DNA from: Clostridia bacterium
GTDB taxonomy: Bacteria > Bacillota > Clostridia > Oscillospirales > Acutalibacteraceae
Length of the DNA: 64,000 bases
NCBI GenBank assembly: GCA_900755895.1
Contig: CAAEIG010000173.1
Coordinates: forward strand, 1 to 64,000
Direction of reading: 5' to 3'
How positions within the stretch are numbered: the first letter of the stretch is position 1; each line of letters opens with the position of its first letter. This document shows, piece after piece, positions 42,481 to 52,200 of the stretch. The notes beneath the pieces were generated by a model that had not been told where the DNA came from, ran no database searches, and saw only the letters and a list, made by a program, of their open reading frames with translations. The translations under genes were made by a program, and so were the position numbers.

Positions 42481-42532
42481 CTCTCACCCCCACTTTCCAT
42501 GCTACGCAGGAAAGCATGTTCAGGTGTGAGAG
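42481..42532 (-). promoter_or_regulatory. Stem-loop covering the yunB ribosome site
   Basis: CTCTCAC (42481-42487) pairs with GTGAGAG (42526-42532), and CATGCT (42498-42503) with AGCATG (42513-42518). The stem occupies the whole maf-yunB gap and includes part of the GGGGGTGAGAG sequence before the yunB ATG. It could hide the site in read-through transcripts. Confidence 0.5.
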
Positions 42533-42534
42533 CT

Positions 42535-43113
42535 TTAATCCTTCATCAAGTCGCGCAGACGGCGAAGAGTCTCTGCCACAGGCAAACCGACAATATTGGA
42601 GTAGTCCCCCTGAATGGACTGAACCAACACTACGCCGATACCCTCAATGCCGTAGGAACCGGCTCGTCCGCGGGACTCCCCCATGGCCACATATTCCCCG
42701 ATTTCTTCCTCAGAAAGAGGATAGAACGTAACCTGAGTAACCTGATGGAACACTTCGCTCTTGCCATTCGCCAGCAGGCACACCCCAGTAATCAGTTCAT
42801 GGGTACGGCCGGACAGCCGCCGCAAAGTTGCTTTGGCATCCTCGTCGTCCTTGGGTTTTCCAAGAATCATCCCGTCAATGCTCACCACGGAGTCCGCTGC
42901 AATAATGGGACGGTCTGGATGCAGCGCAAACACAGCCTCTCCCTTTCTGCGTGCCAGAGTTTCCACTGTTTGGGCAGGTGTGTACTCTGCAGGAACAGTC
43001 TCATCCACGCCGGACACAATCACTTCAAACTCCACTCCTGCTTTCTCCAGGAGCATCTTTCTGCTGGGGGACGCCGAAGCCAGCACTACCGGGCGATCAA
43101 TCTTCAAAGCCAT
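42535..43113 (-). CDS. maf: Maf-family nucleoside triphosphate pyrophosphatase
   Basis: Hydrolyses non-canonical or excess NTPs (dTTP/UTP type) to monophosphates, keeping them out of nucleic acids. 192 residues with the Maf opening VLASASPSRKMLLEKAGV, then VDETVPA, LARRKGEAVF, the ADSVVSIDGMILGKPKD block containing the catalytic Asp, and GRAGSYGIEGIG. In Bacillus, maf is linked with septum formation genes. Here it overlaps galE by 17 nt and precedes yunB. Confidence 0.93.
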   Translation of the reverse strand: MALKIDRPVVLASASPSRKMLLEKAGVEFEVIVSGVDETVPAEYTPAQTVETLARRKGEAVFALHPDRPIIAADSVVSIDGMILGKPKDDEDAKATLRRLSGRTHELITGVCLLANGKSEVFHQVTQVTFYPLSEEEIGEYVAMGESRGRAGSYGIEGIGVVLVQSIQGDYSNIVGLPVAETLRRLRDLMKD

Positions 43114-44113
43114 TGGGATTCATCCTCTGCCAGCGCAGAGAATCCGCGCACATGTCATCCAAAGTCTTCTCTGCTTTCCAGCCCAGCTCCTCATAAGCTC
43201 TGGTGCAATCTGCATAGCACTCTGGAATATCGCCGGGACGCCGGGGATCCATCACATAGGGAATGTCCTTGCCGGCAGCCTTGGAAAACGCTTTAATCAT
43301 ATCCAGCACGGAATATCCTGTGCCGGTGCCCAGATTGTACACCTTTGCTCCTGTGAACCCTTTTTCAAACAAGGGAAGTACGGCAGCGTGGCCCTTGGCC
43401 AAGTCCACAACATGGATATAGTCCCGAACACCGGTGCCGTCCGGAGTGGGATAATCGCTGCCAAAGACATGCACCTTTTCCCGCTTGCCCACCACGGTCT
43501 GCGTAATGTAGGGCACCAGGTTGTTGGGGATGCCGTTGGGGTCCTCTCCCAGCTTGCCGCTCTCGTGGGCACCCACGGGGTTAAAGTACCGCAGCAGCAC
43601 AGGATGGAAGTCCTTGTCGGCGTTGGCGCAATCGGTGAGAATGCGCTCAATCATCAGCTTTGTGGAGCCGTAAGGATTGGTGGCGGACAGGGGGAAATCC
43701 TCCCGGATGGGTACGGAAGCAGGGTCGCCGTACACAGTGGCGGAGGAGCTGAACACAAAATTGCCCACACCAAACTCCTTCATCACCTTCAGCAGCACCA
43801 AAGTGGAAGTGAGGTTGTTGTCGTAATACTTCAAGGGAATGGATACAGACTCTCCCACTGCCTTCAAACCGGCAAAATGGATGACAGCGTCAATCTTTTC
43901 CTTGGAAAAAATCTCCCGCATTTTTTCCTCGTCACAAACATCGTACTGATAGAACGTCACCTTTTTCCCGGTGAGTTCCTCCACGCGATCCACTGCAACT
44001 CGCTTGCTGTTGCAGAGATTGTCTGCGATTACCACTTCGTGTCCCTGCTCCAGCAGGATGACGGAAGTATGGCTGCCAATGTAACCAGCGCCACCAGTGA
44101 CCAAAATCTTCAT
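43097..44113 (-). CDS. galE: UDP-glucose 4-epimerase
   Basis: Interconverts UDP-galactose and UDP-glucose, feeding the Leloir pathway and surface sugars. 338 residues: Rossmann nucleotide loop VTGGAGYIGSHT (7-15 GxxGxxG), catalytic serine in FSSSATVYG and the YxxxK pair in YGSTKLMIE. The NPYGSTK and LRYFNPVGAH blocks are typical of GalE. First gene of galE-maf-yunB-ligA-galK; consensus AAGGAG before the ATG; promoter 73-102 nt upstream. Confidence 0.96.
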   Translation of the reverse strand: MKILVTGGAGYIGSHTSVILLEQGHEVVIADNLCNSKRVAVDRVEELTGKKVTFYQYDVCDEEKMREIFSKEKIDAVIHFAGLKAVGESVSIPLKYYDNNLTSTLVLLKVMKEFGVGNFVFSSSATVYGDPASVPIREDFPLSATNPYGSTKLMIERILTDCANADKDFHPVLLRYFNPVGAHESGKLGEDPNGIPNNLVPYITQTVVGKREKVHVFGSDYPTPDGTGVRDYIHVVDLAKGHAAVLPLFEKGFTGAKVYNLGTGTGYSVLDMIKAFSKAAGKDIPYVMDPRRPGDIPECYADCTRAYEELGWKAEKTLDDMCADSLRWQRMNPNGFED

Positions 44114-44185
44114 TCAAAACACTCCTTCCTGAAAGTTGAACGGTCGCCAGGGTATTCATACAGCGGGCCGCCTTTGTATGTGTTT

Positions 44186-44215
44186 ATTATAAGGGAAAAC
44201 AGGTGCAAAATACAA
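44186..44215 (-). promoter_or_regulatory. Promoter of galE operon
   Basis: Minus strand TTGTAT (44210-44215), 18 nt, TATAAT (44186-44191). Confidence 0.65.
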
Positions 44216-44309
44216 GAGTTTCGTAGAAATTGCCCCAAATGAAATAAACCCAGATTTGCCGGTAAATACTAAAAAGCGGCAGTCTGCATGTTTAGGGGGC
44301 AAGGAATTG

Positions 44310-44789
44310 ATGGTTCAGGACGTTTTTATTTTTCTGACAGGGAGTTTTGCCTACCCAGTTTTGGAGCTAATCTGGCGAGGACAAACCCACTCCTCCATGG
44401 CGCTGGCTGGGGGGATCTGTCTATGCTTAATCAACCATATTTGCTGTGATGTGCTGGAGGACAACAATATGGTCAGCCGCTGTATGGCGGGATCTGGCGT
44501 GATTACCGGGGTGGAGCTGGTACTGGGTCTACTCCTCAACCGATTGCTGGGATTTGACATCTGGGATTATTCCAACGTCCCCCTAAACCTGCTGGGACAG
44601 GTCTGTCTTCCCTATTCCTTTTTGTGGATGGGATTATCTCTGCCTGCTATGGCTTTCTGTGAGCTATTTCGGGAAAGCTCTTTGGAAGAACATGCCAAAC
44701 GCAATCTGCGATTGGATGAAAGGACTAAAAAACATTGGAACACGCGTTCGGAGAACACCACAAAATCCATCAAAAAGGCAATTGAATAA
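44310..44789 (+). CDS. CmpB-like (putative ABC-transporter type IV) membrane protein
   Basis: About 159 residues from ATG 44310 (AAGGA just upstream; the frame is open from a TTG at 44256). Four hydrophobic segments between residues 5 and 120, with the family-like WDYSNVPLNLLGQVCLPYSFLWMGLS block near the third and fourth helix. This resembles PF06541 (CmpB-like), an uncharacterised Firmicute membrane family. The C-terminal 40 residues are hydrophilic and basic. No ABC ATPase is adjacent, so the family name should not be read as a function. Monocistronic, facing the aldo/keto reductase gene. Confidence 0.72.
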   Translation: MVQDVFIFLTGSFAYPVLELIWRGQTHSSMALAGGICLCLINHICCDVLEDNNMVSRCMAGSGVITGVELVLGLLLNRLLGFDIWDYSNVPLNLLGQVCLPYSFLWMGLSLPAMAFCELFRESSLEEHAKRNLRLDERTKKHWNTRSENTTKSIKKAIE

Positions 44790-44847
44790 TGAGATACACA
44801 GAGAACAAGGCACGGGATTTCTCATCTCCCATGCCTTGTTCGTCTAT

Positions 44848-45840
44848 TTATCGGCAAATCTCATCAATTCGATTCAACTCTTCAGCGGTGAAGGAGGTTT
44901 TTCCCACAACGCCAATGTTGTCCAAAATCTGAGAAGGACGAGACGCACCGATCAGGACACTGGTGACTGCTCCATCCCGCAGCACCCAGCTCAATGCCAT
45001 CTGTGCCAATGTCTGACCACGCTCGGCGGCCAATTCATTCAACGCCCGAATCTGCTCAAGGCGTTTTTCTGTCAAATCCGATTCTTTCAGGAACCTACCG
45101 TCTCGGCGGATTCGGCTGTCCTCAGGAATTCCGTGGAGGTATTTGTTGGTCAGCATTCCCTGAGCCAAGGGGCTGAATGCAATAATGCCCAGGCCCTCTT
45201 CCACAGCCGCTGCCTTCAATCCGTTGGTCTCAATGGTTCTATTGAAAATAGAATAGTTGTTCTGATTGATAACAAAGGGGCATTTCAGCTCCCGCAGAAT
45301 CGCCGCTGCCCGTTTCATGGTTTCCCCGTCGTAGTTGGACAAGCCAGCATACAGCGCTTTGCCGCTCTTTACTGCAGTATTCAACGCCATCATGGTCTCC
45401 TCCAAAGGCGTTTCGGGATCCATGCGATGATGGTAGAAAATATCCACATACTCCAAGCCCAGCCGTTTTAAGCTTTGATCCAAGCTAGCCAACAGATACT
45501 TCCGACTGCCGCCATCTCCGTAAGGACCTTCCCACATGTGATACCCAGCTTTGCTGCTGATAATCAGCTCATCACGATATGCACTCAGTTCCTCACGAAG
45601 AATCCTTCCCAGATTCGTCTCAGCACTGCCAGGCAATGGGCCATAGTTGTTGGCTACATCAAAATGAGTGATGCCATTGTCAAAGGCTGTAAAGCACATT
45701 TGCTTCATGTTTTCGTAATCATCGTTTGTGCCGAAATTGTGCCAGAATCCCAACGAAACCAGAGGCAGCCGTAAGCCACTTGTTCCGCAGTGCGGATACT
45801 CCATTGTGGCATATCGAGTGTCGTTTGCTACATACGCCAT
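44848..45840 (-). CDS. Aldo/keto reductase, YghZ-like
   Basis: An NADPH-dependent carbonyl reductase of 330 residues. The catalytic Asp, Tyr, Lys and His are seen in THFDVANNYGP, IISSKAG and YHHRMDPE. The blocks MEYPHCGTSGLRLPLVSLGFWHNFG and SSKAGYHMWEGPYG closely resemble E. coli YghZ (L-glyceraldehyde-3-phosphate and methylglyoxal reductase, AKR14). ATG 45840 with AAGGAGGAG 8 nt upstream; 33 upstream codons in frame are not part of it, since they overlap the promoter. Single gene. A CTGTGC-CTT-GCACAG dyad (45859-45873) lies in the leader. Confidence 0.9.
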   Translation of the reverse strand: MAYVANDTRYATMEYPHCGTSGLRLPLVSLGFWHNFGTNDDYENMKQMCFTAFDNGITHFDVANNYGPLPGSAETNLGRILREELSAYRDELIISSKAGYHMWEGPYGDGGSRKYLLASLDQSLKRLGLEYVDIFYHHRMDPETPLEETMMALNTAVKSGKALYAGLSNYDGETMKRAAAILRELKCPFVINQNNYSIFNRTIETNGLKAAAVEEGLGIIAFSPLAQGMLTNKYLHGIPEDSRIRRDGRFLKESDLTEKRLEQIRALNELAAERGQTLAQMALSWVLRDGAVTSVLIGASRPSQILDNIGVVGKTSFTAEELNRIDEICR

Positions 45841-45891
45841 AAAATAACTCCTCCTTATCTGTGCCTTGCACAGAAGTAATATGACAACACT

Positions 45892-45920
45892 ATTGTACTG
45901 GTTTCTCTGGGGTTGGTCAA
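45892..45920 (-). promoter_or_regulatory. Promoter of aldo/keto reductase gene
   Basis: Minus strand TTGACC (45915-45920), 17 nt, TACAAT (45892-45897). Confidence 0.8.
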
Positions 45921-45921
45921 G

Positions 45922-45953
45922 AAAAAAAGCACTGTACAAATGTACAGTGCTTT
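45922..45953 (-). terminator. Terminator of tRNA-Ser pair
   Basis: Stem AAAGCACTGTAC (45926-45937), loop AAAT, GTACAGTGCTTT (45942-45953), followed on the minus strand by T-run. It begins at the end of tRNA-Ser(GCT) and abuts the promoter of the next gene. Confidence 0.92.
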
Positions 45954-46043
45954 TGGCGGAGAAGAAGGGATTTGAACCCTTGCGCCGGTTTCCCGACCTA
46001 CTCCCTTAGCAGGGGAGCCCCTTCACCACTTGGGTACTTCTCC
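45954..46043 (-). tRNA. tRNA-Ser (GCT)
   Basis: A 90-nt class II tRNA with acceptor GGAGAAG/CTTCTCC, long variable arm, anticodon GCT (complement of 46008-46010) in loop CTGCTAA, T-loop TTCAAAT and encoded CCA. Decodes AGC and AGU. Confidence 0.96.
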
Positions 46044-46094
46044 ATGGTGAACTCTATAAAAAACTATTTAGCTTCAGATAGCGGAATCTACAAG

Positions 46095-46183
46095 TGGCGG
46101 AGAGGAAGAGATTCGAACTCTTGGTCCCTTGCGGGATCACTAGTTTTCAAGACTAGCTCCTTAAACCACTCGGACACCTCTCC
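46095..46183 (-). tRNA. tRNA-Ser (TGA)
   Basis: An 89-nt class II tRNA with acceptor GGAGAGG/CCTCTCC, long variable arm TCCCGCAAGGGA, anticodon TGA (complement of 46147-46149), T-loop TTCGAAT and encoded CCA. Transcribed first of the two serine tRNAs, 51 nt before tRNA-Ser(GCT). Confidence 0.96.
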
Positions 46184-46200
46184 ACGTCTGACGCTTGTAT

Positions 46201-46229
46201 ATGATATCATACCCTCTACAAAAAGTCAA
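46201..46229 (-). promoter_or_regulatory. Promoter of the two tRNA-Ser genes
   Basis: Minus strand TTGACT (46224-46229), 17 nt, TATCAT (46201-46206). Confidence 0.78.
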
Positions 46230-46276
46230 CAATTTTTCTTAGAAGATCTTCAAACAAAATGTTTTTGGTGATTTAA

Positions 46277-46305
46277 TTGACATTTTCTCATATTTTATAT
46301 ATAGT
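46277..46305 (+). promoter_or_regulatory. Promoter of GNAT gene
   Basis: TTGACA (46277-46282), 17 nt, TATAGT (46300-46305). Confidence 0.85.
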
Positions 46306-46342
46306 TTTAGCAGTTATTTCCATTAAAAAGAGGTGGATTTAC

Positions 46343-46840
46343 ATGTCCATGAAATATCGAGAAGCTTCCATGCAAGATGTGGAGCTGGCCTGGGAGAAAA
46401 ATCTGAGAGATAATCCCGGTGACGGCCGCTGGATAGCATGGCGCGAGCAATACCTGGAATACAACAGAAATGGTCAAGGAAAAACATTTGTGGCAGTATG
46501 GAACGATCAAATCGCTGGAGAAGGAACCCTACTCTTCTCCCCTCTTTGCGGTGCTATTGGGGGTAGAAAGCAGCTGGCCGATCAAAGAACTGTGGCAAAT
46601 GTCAATGCATTGCGTATGGATAAAGCCTTCGAAGGCCAGGGCCACATGTCAAAACTCGTCCATTTAATGGAAGAAACCGCCTCCCAGCTAGGATACCAGT
46701 ATGTAACCATTGGCGTTGAAGCCAAGGAAACACGAAATTTGGCGATTTACCTGCACTGGGGGTACACTGAGTTTGTTCTGTCTGAGATAGAAGATGGAGA
46801 ACTCGTGTTGTACTACCGAAAGAAACTGAAATATAACTAA
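46343..46840 (+). CDS. GNAT-family N-acetyltransferase
   Basis: 165 residues from ATG 46343 (AAGAGGTGG 6 nt upstream). A single GNAT domain: N-terminal YREASMQDVELAWEKN, the acetyl-CoA-binding A-motif region DKAFEGQGHMSKLVHLMEETA, and the B-motif VEAKETRNLAIYLHWGYTE. The substrate cannot be told. Transcribed alone between a near-perfect promoter and a terminator. Confidence 0.87.
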   Translation: MSMKYREASMQDVELAWEKNLRDNPGDGRWIAWREQYLEYNRNGQGKTFVAVWNDQIAGEGTLLFSPLCGAIGGRKQLADQRTVANVNALRMDKAFEGQGHMSKLVHLMEETASQLGYQYVTIGVEAKETRNLAIYLHWGYTEFVLSEIEDGELVLYYRKKLKYN

Positions 46841-46844
46841 GCGC

Positions 46845-46886
46845 AAAAAACCAGCCTGTCCAAATCGGACAAGCTGGTTTTCTTTT
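46845..46886. terminator. Bidirectional terminator
   Basis: AAAAAACCAGCCTGTCC, loop AAAT, CGGACAAGCTGGTTTTCTTTT; one mismatch. Serves the GNAT gene and, on the other strand, the glycosidase operon. Confidence 0.9.
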
Positions 46887-46910
46887 ATCGCAATCGCCTA
46901 TTCATCAAAA

Positions 46911-49193
46911 TTAGCAGCAGGAAATTCCTTCCTGTGTGGGGAGGATCTCCACGCTGGCACCAGCAGCCAAGTTCAGGTCCACCTGGCTTCCCTGACAGGA
47001 CAACACACCTTCATAGGGCAAGTCCGCAGTGATTTTCGCTTTCTCCAACGTGCCGTCCTTCCAGGACAAGTCCACAGTCAAACCACCCTTTGCACGCAGG
47101 CCTTGAATGCTACCTTGCTTCCAAGAACCGGGCAGTGCCGGCAACAGTTTTACGCTGTGAGGCATGCTCTGCAGCAAAGTCGCTGCGATACCTGCCGTAC
47201 CGCCAAAGTTACCGTCAATCTGGAAGGGCGGATGGTTGTCAAACAAGTTGGGCAGTGTGGATTTTTCCAAAAGCAAATGAATGTTCTCTCCAGCCTTTTC
47301 TCCATCACCCAAAGCTGCCCAGAAGTTGATGATCCAGGCGCGGCTCCAACCGGTATGTCCGCCTCCGTGGGACAGACGGCGCTCCAAAGTCTTCCGAGCG
47401 GCTTCCGCCAGCTCCGGAGTTTTCTCGGGAGTGATTTGGTGTCCGGGATACAAGGCATACAGGTGGGAAATATGACGATGCCCAACTTCCACTTCCTCAT
47501 GCTCCTCCATCCATTCTTTCAGAGTGCCGTTGGAATGAATTTCCGGCTGAGGGATGTCCTTGAGAATTTCCTGAAGCTGCTGGGCAAACTCCTGATCGCT
47601 TCCCAGTACCTCGCAAGCTCCGATGCACCCACGGAACAGCTCTGTGAGGATCTCGCTATCCATGGCACAGCCTTCACAGAGGCAAGCCACCTGGCCATTG
47701 GGAAGGCGATAACGGTTCTCAGGAGACAATGTGGGGGTCACAACCCAGCGGCCCTTTTGATCCTTTTGCAGGAAGTCCACAAAGAACAGTGCGGCCTCTT
47801 TCAGCAAGTAGAAATACTTCTGGAGGAACTCCTTGTCCTGGGTGTACTCGTAGCGCACCCAGATATGAGTAGCCAGCCATGCTGCGCCCATCACCCAATA
47901 GGTGGAGGAAAAACAGCTGTCCTGAGGAGCACAATCGCCCCAGATATCAGTGTTGTGGTGAGCCACAAATCCCCGAGCACCGTACATCCGCTCAGCCACG
48001 TCCTTGCCATGGGGATACATGGTCTCCAACAAGCTGAACAGGGGCAGATGGCACTCGGAAAGGTTGCAGATCTCCACAGGCCAATAGTTCATTTCCGTGT
48101 TGATGTTGATGGTATACTTGCTGTCCCAAACAGGAGAGATTTTATCATTCCAAATACCCTGCAAGGTAGAGGGCAAGGAGCCGGGACGGCTGGAAGTGAT
48201 GGTCAGATAACGGCCAAAGTCAAAGTACAGGGAGATCAGCCCCTGATCCTCTTTCCCCTCTTGAACTCTTTGCAACCGCTCGTCCGTGGGCAGAGCATCC
48301 AAAGTCTCGTCATCACCCAGAGTGAAGTGGACTCTATTGAACAGGTTGGTATAGTCCTTCACGTGAGCCGCCCAAATCTCCCGCTCCGGAATGGCTGCTG
48401 CACCATCCAACACTCTGCGGCACTCCTGCACAGGGTCTTCCACACGGTATGTGGTGGCAGCGGTCCACAGCAGAACTGCTTCGTCAGCGTCCTCAACTAC
48501 TAGGTACTCGCCCACAACCTTTGCGCTGCCTCCAACAGCAGAAGCTTGCATCATGGAGCAGAACTCGATTCCCTCTCCACCGGTGTAGTAAATCGTGGTG
48601 TGGTCCTTGTCCTGGTAGGTGCTATCAAAGAAACGACCGCGATTCATCCTTGCACGGAAACTGATGCTGCCTTTCTCGCTGGCTGTCAAGCGAATAACCA
48701 TTACATTCTGAGGTGCGCTGATGTAGGTTTCTCTGGTAAACCGCACGCCGTGACTTACATAAGAAACGGTGGAAAGCCCATTCTCCAAATCAAGCTGGCG
48801 GACATACTCTTCTGTGGAGTCATCTCCATTCACTCCGCCCAAACCGAAGCGTAGGAAATCCTCCGTGTCACCCTCCTGGGCTTTCATGACCAGATAGATG
48901 TCACCCAAAGTCTGATACATCCGCTCAAACTCAGGGGTGCCTGCAATGGCCATGGTGGCCAGATTGGTGGCGTCGTTGAGTTTTCCCTCCCGCAGCAACT
49001 GCCGGATTTTGGGAAGGTTTTCCTTGCAGTCAGGATTGACTCTGTCCCGGAAGCCGCCAGACCAGACACTTTCCTCGTTGATCTGAATCCGCTCGGACTT
49101 GGCACCGCCAAACACCATGGCTCCCAGTTTACCATTTCCAAGAGGAAGGGCTCCGTTCCAGTCCTTTGCAGGATTTTTGTACCACAATCGCAT
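46911..49193 (-). CDS. Glycoside hydrolase family 95 (alpha-L-fucosidase/alpha-L-galactosidase)
   Basis: About 760 residues and no signal peptide, so a cytoplasmic enzyme acting on imported oligosaccharides. GH95 features: the N-terminal beta domain with WNGALPLGNGKLGAMVFGG and INEESVWSGG; the catalytic (alpha/alpha)6 part with TININTEMNYWPVEICNL, FVAHHNTDIWGDCAPQDS and GHRHISHLYALYPG; and the QIDGNFGGTAGIA loop with its aspartate. GH95 members invert alpha-1,2-fucosyl links typical of host mucin and milk glycans; some act on L-galactose. ATG 49193 (GGAGGAG 7 nt upstream) rather than 16 codons earlier. Second gene after the GH38 mannosidase, 37 nt away. Confidence 0.92.
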   Translation of the reverse strand: MRLWYKNPAKDWNGALPLGNGKLGAMVFGGAKSERIQINEESVWSGGFRDRVNPDCKENLPKIRQLLREGKLNDATNLATMAIAGTPEFERMYQTLGDIYLVMKAQEGDTEDFLRFGLGGVNGDDSTEEYVRQLDLENGLSTVSYVSHGVRFTRETYISAPQNVMVIRLTASEKGSISFRARMNRGRFFDSTYQDKDHTTIYYTGGEGIEFCSMMQASAVGGSAKVVGEYLVVEDADEAVLLWTAATTYRVEDPVQECRRVLDGAAAIPEREIWAAHVKDYTNLFNRVHFTLGDDETLDALPTDERLQRVQEGKEDQGLISLYFDFGRYLTITSSRPGSLPSTLQGIWNDKISPVWDSKYTININTEMNYWPVEICNLSECHLPLFSLLETMYPHGKDVAERMYGARGFVAHHNTDIWGDCAPQDSCFSSTYWVMGAAWLATHIWVRYEYTQDKEFLQKYFYLLKEAALFFVDFLQKDQKGRWVVTPTLSPENRYRLPNGQVACLCEGCAMDSEILTELFRGCIGACEVLGSDQEFAQQLQEILKDIPQPEIHSNGTLKEWMEEHEEVEVGHRHISHLYALYPGHQITPEKTPELAEAARKTLERRLSHGGGHTGWSRAWIINFWAALGDGEKAGENIHLLLEKSTLPNLFDNHPPFQIDGNFGGTAGIAATLLQSMPHSVKLLPALPGSWKQGSIQGLRAKGGLTVDLSWKDGTLEKAKITADLPYEGVLSCQGSQVDLNLAAGASVEILPTQEGISCC

Positions 49194-49230
49194 AAATAAA
49201 CTCCTCCTTATATTTGTAAAGCCAAACACT

Positions 49231-52200
49231 TCACACGACAAATTTAATAGATTTCAGCTCAAAGGGACGCAACTGGAAATCCAACTCTTTTCCCTGGTTT
49301 TGAGAACCTTGCTCGTGCTCCAAAAGGTCGCACTCGCTCCAATACCGGAAAGAAAGCTCTTCCGCCGAGAAGCTGATCTTCTGATGACGGCCTTCCTTTT
49401 CATGGAACCGAAGGATATAAGCGTCTCCGTCCTCTGCTACCTTGAAAGCATCCACTGTGACACCGGACAGATCGCCCTGGAAGGGAATTTGAACTGCGGA
49501 TTCCTGTGCTTCTGTCACAACAGGAGCGTCGTTGATCTCCCAGGATTCCTGATCCACTCCAGCCTCATACCATTCTCCCGTATGGGGGAAGAACGAGTAC
49601 GTAAACTCATGGATTCCCTTGTCAGCGGTCTGGTCGGGTTTATTGGAACCCTTCAACAAGGTCAGCTGCATGAGGCCCTCGTGAATGTCATAGCCGTACT
49701 TGGAATCGCTCATCAAAGCAGCGCCATATCCAGATTCGGAAAGGTCCGCCCATTTATGGCCAACGGATTCGAATCTGGCAAACTCCCAGCTGTTGTTCCG
49801 GGTAGTGGGACGCTCCATACTGCCAAACTGAATGTCAAATCGAGCACGGCTGGACCGCAGATTGGTGGAAAATGCCGTCTTCATGACCAGCTCTCTCTGG
49901 TTCCAATCCACCCAAGTAGCAAAATCAATGCGCTTGGTGTGGGGATAGAGAATCATCTGCTGCACCAGCTTGGATTGCTTAAAGGTGTACGCGAACTCCA
50001 CAACGGACCGCAGAGCACTATTCTCTCGAATCGTCACTTCCGGCTTACCGATCCCCCAGCCCTTGCGCTGATGAGAATATTCCAGCTCCCAGGCGTCATA
50101 CTCCCGAGGCCGGTCCTCGTAGAGGGTAATCACATTGGCATGGTCGCCTTCGGGTACAAGCTCCCGCTGGGCTTCTCTGTCAAAGATACTGGTGATGTGG
50201 CCGTTTTCATCCCACTTCACAGAAAGCAGGGCCGTGGTAATTCCAACCGGTTGAGAGGTCTCCGGATTCATCATAGGGGCTGCAAAAGGCTCCTGATGAG
50301 GAATCGCTCCCTCCTTCAAAGAAACCTGTGCGGCGCCCAGTGACGCCAGCGGAATCTGAGCAGCAATACCACCTTCAGCCGTGTAATTCTGCACAGGTAC
50401 TGTACCATCTGCAAGGGCCAGATGTTTTCCTGCAAAGTCACCTTTCAACTCCACTACACTGGTACGATCCCAGTTTGCTGTATTCCAAACCGTAAAGTTA
50501 TTTACCTTTTCAGTCTCTCCTGCTTTTGCCCCAAGGGCGGACTCCATGGCCTGCCGAGTGAGCTCCTCCGCCTGACCGTAGAGCACATGGCTGTCCTCAT
50601 AGACAGAGGTGATGGAGGAACCGGGAATGATATCGTGGAACTGCTGGGTCAGCACAATTTTCCAAGCTTCTTCCAGTTTGGCCAAGGCCTCTTTGACGTC
50701 TTTTCCCTGTTCATAAGCCAGTGCCACAAACATCTCTGCATTGCGCAGCAAGAACTCCATCCGGCGGTTCATCTTTTTGTTGTATGCTTGAGAGGTGAGG
50801 GTTCCCCGGTGGAACTCCAAGTACAATTCGCCATCCCATACTGGAACATAGGCGTGACGCTTGTTTTCCTTCATGGTTTGGTGGAGCCTGTCACAGTATT
50901 CATCCACCCGTCCCATTTTCAGGCCGGGCATACCGGGAATTTTTCCCACTCGACGGATATTCTCCAACATATCCCTGTTGGGACCACCGCCACCATCGCC
51001 AAATCCGATGCAGCCCAAAACTTCGGTGTTCAGATCTTTGCTATTGTAGCTGTCCCACAGAGAACAAGTCATCCTCGGACTGGCCGTACCGCCGCTGCAG
51101 GTACCTTCTCCTGTAATCAGATGGGTGACCACCTGGCTGCCGTCGATTCCCTTCCAATAGAAGGTGTCATAAGGCATACGGTTTTGATCGTTCCAGGCCA
51201 TTTTTGTGGTGATGAACGTATCAATGCCGCACTGCTTCATAATCTGGGGCAGCGCAGAGGAATATCCAAACACATCGGGCATCCAAAGGCAATTGCTCTT
51301 GGCCCCAAACTCCTGCTCGAAAAAGCGCGTGCCATAAAGGAACTGACGCACAAAAGATTCACCGGAGGGCAAGTTGCAGTCACACTCTACCCACATTCCG
51401 CCGTTGGGTTCCCAGCGGCCTTCTTTGACACGACGCTGAATCTTTTGGTAAATCTCAGGATAATCCTCTCGGATATAGTCGTACTGCTGCGGAGACGTGT
51501 GCATGAATAAGTACTCTGGATAACGGTCCATTAACCGATTCACCGTGGAGAAGGAACGAGCACATTTCTCTCTGGTGTGGCACAACCGCCAGAGCCACGC
51601 GGTATCAATGTGGGTGTGTCCCACCATGGTCACGTTGACCTTTTTCTCGTCGCTCCCAAGGTTCTCTTCAATGAAGCGTACCGCATCGCCACAAGAGCTG
51701 CAAAAAGCTTCCCGGCCATCGCCGCTGGTATCCACCAAGTCCCATGCCTTGACAGCCAGATTCAACACAGCCGGTTTATCAGGGCTGTCCTCCGGAAGAG
51801 TTTGATAGGCCTCCAACAGGTTAAGCAGCCAATAATACAGGCTATCCACGTTTTCATCCAGCTGAGCAATGGCAGCACTGTGCAGCGTATGCTCCACATC
51901 ATGAGGAGCATCTTGGTCCGTTAAGCCGGACCACAGCCGAAACTCAAGCCGCAATTTCCGATCTTCTGGAATCGTCAAAGGCGTTTCCTGATGGTTTTGG
52001 TCCACTGCCTGCCAGGGATCTCCATTGACATAAAGCAAACTTTCAAAACCTCTTGTAGCGCCTCCATTGGTTGCGCCAAAGTCAAAGCGCCCCCAAAGAT
52101 CACCGGTGAAGTCTTCCGGAATCTCCACATCAGCCCGCAGCCAGATCCAACGATCATAGCCCGACCAAGATTCCCCAATGCGAAGTGTTTCAGGATAGTC

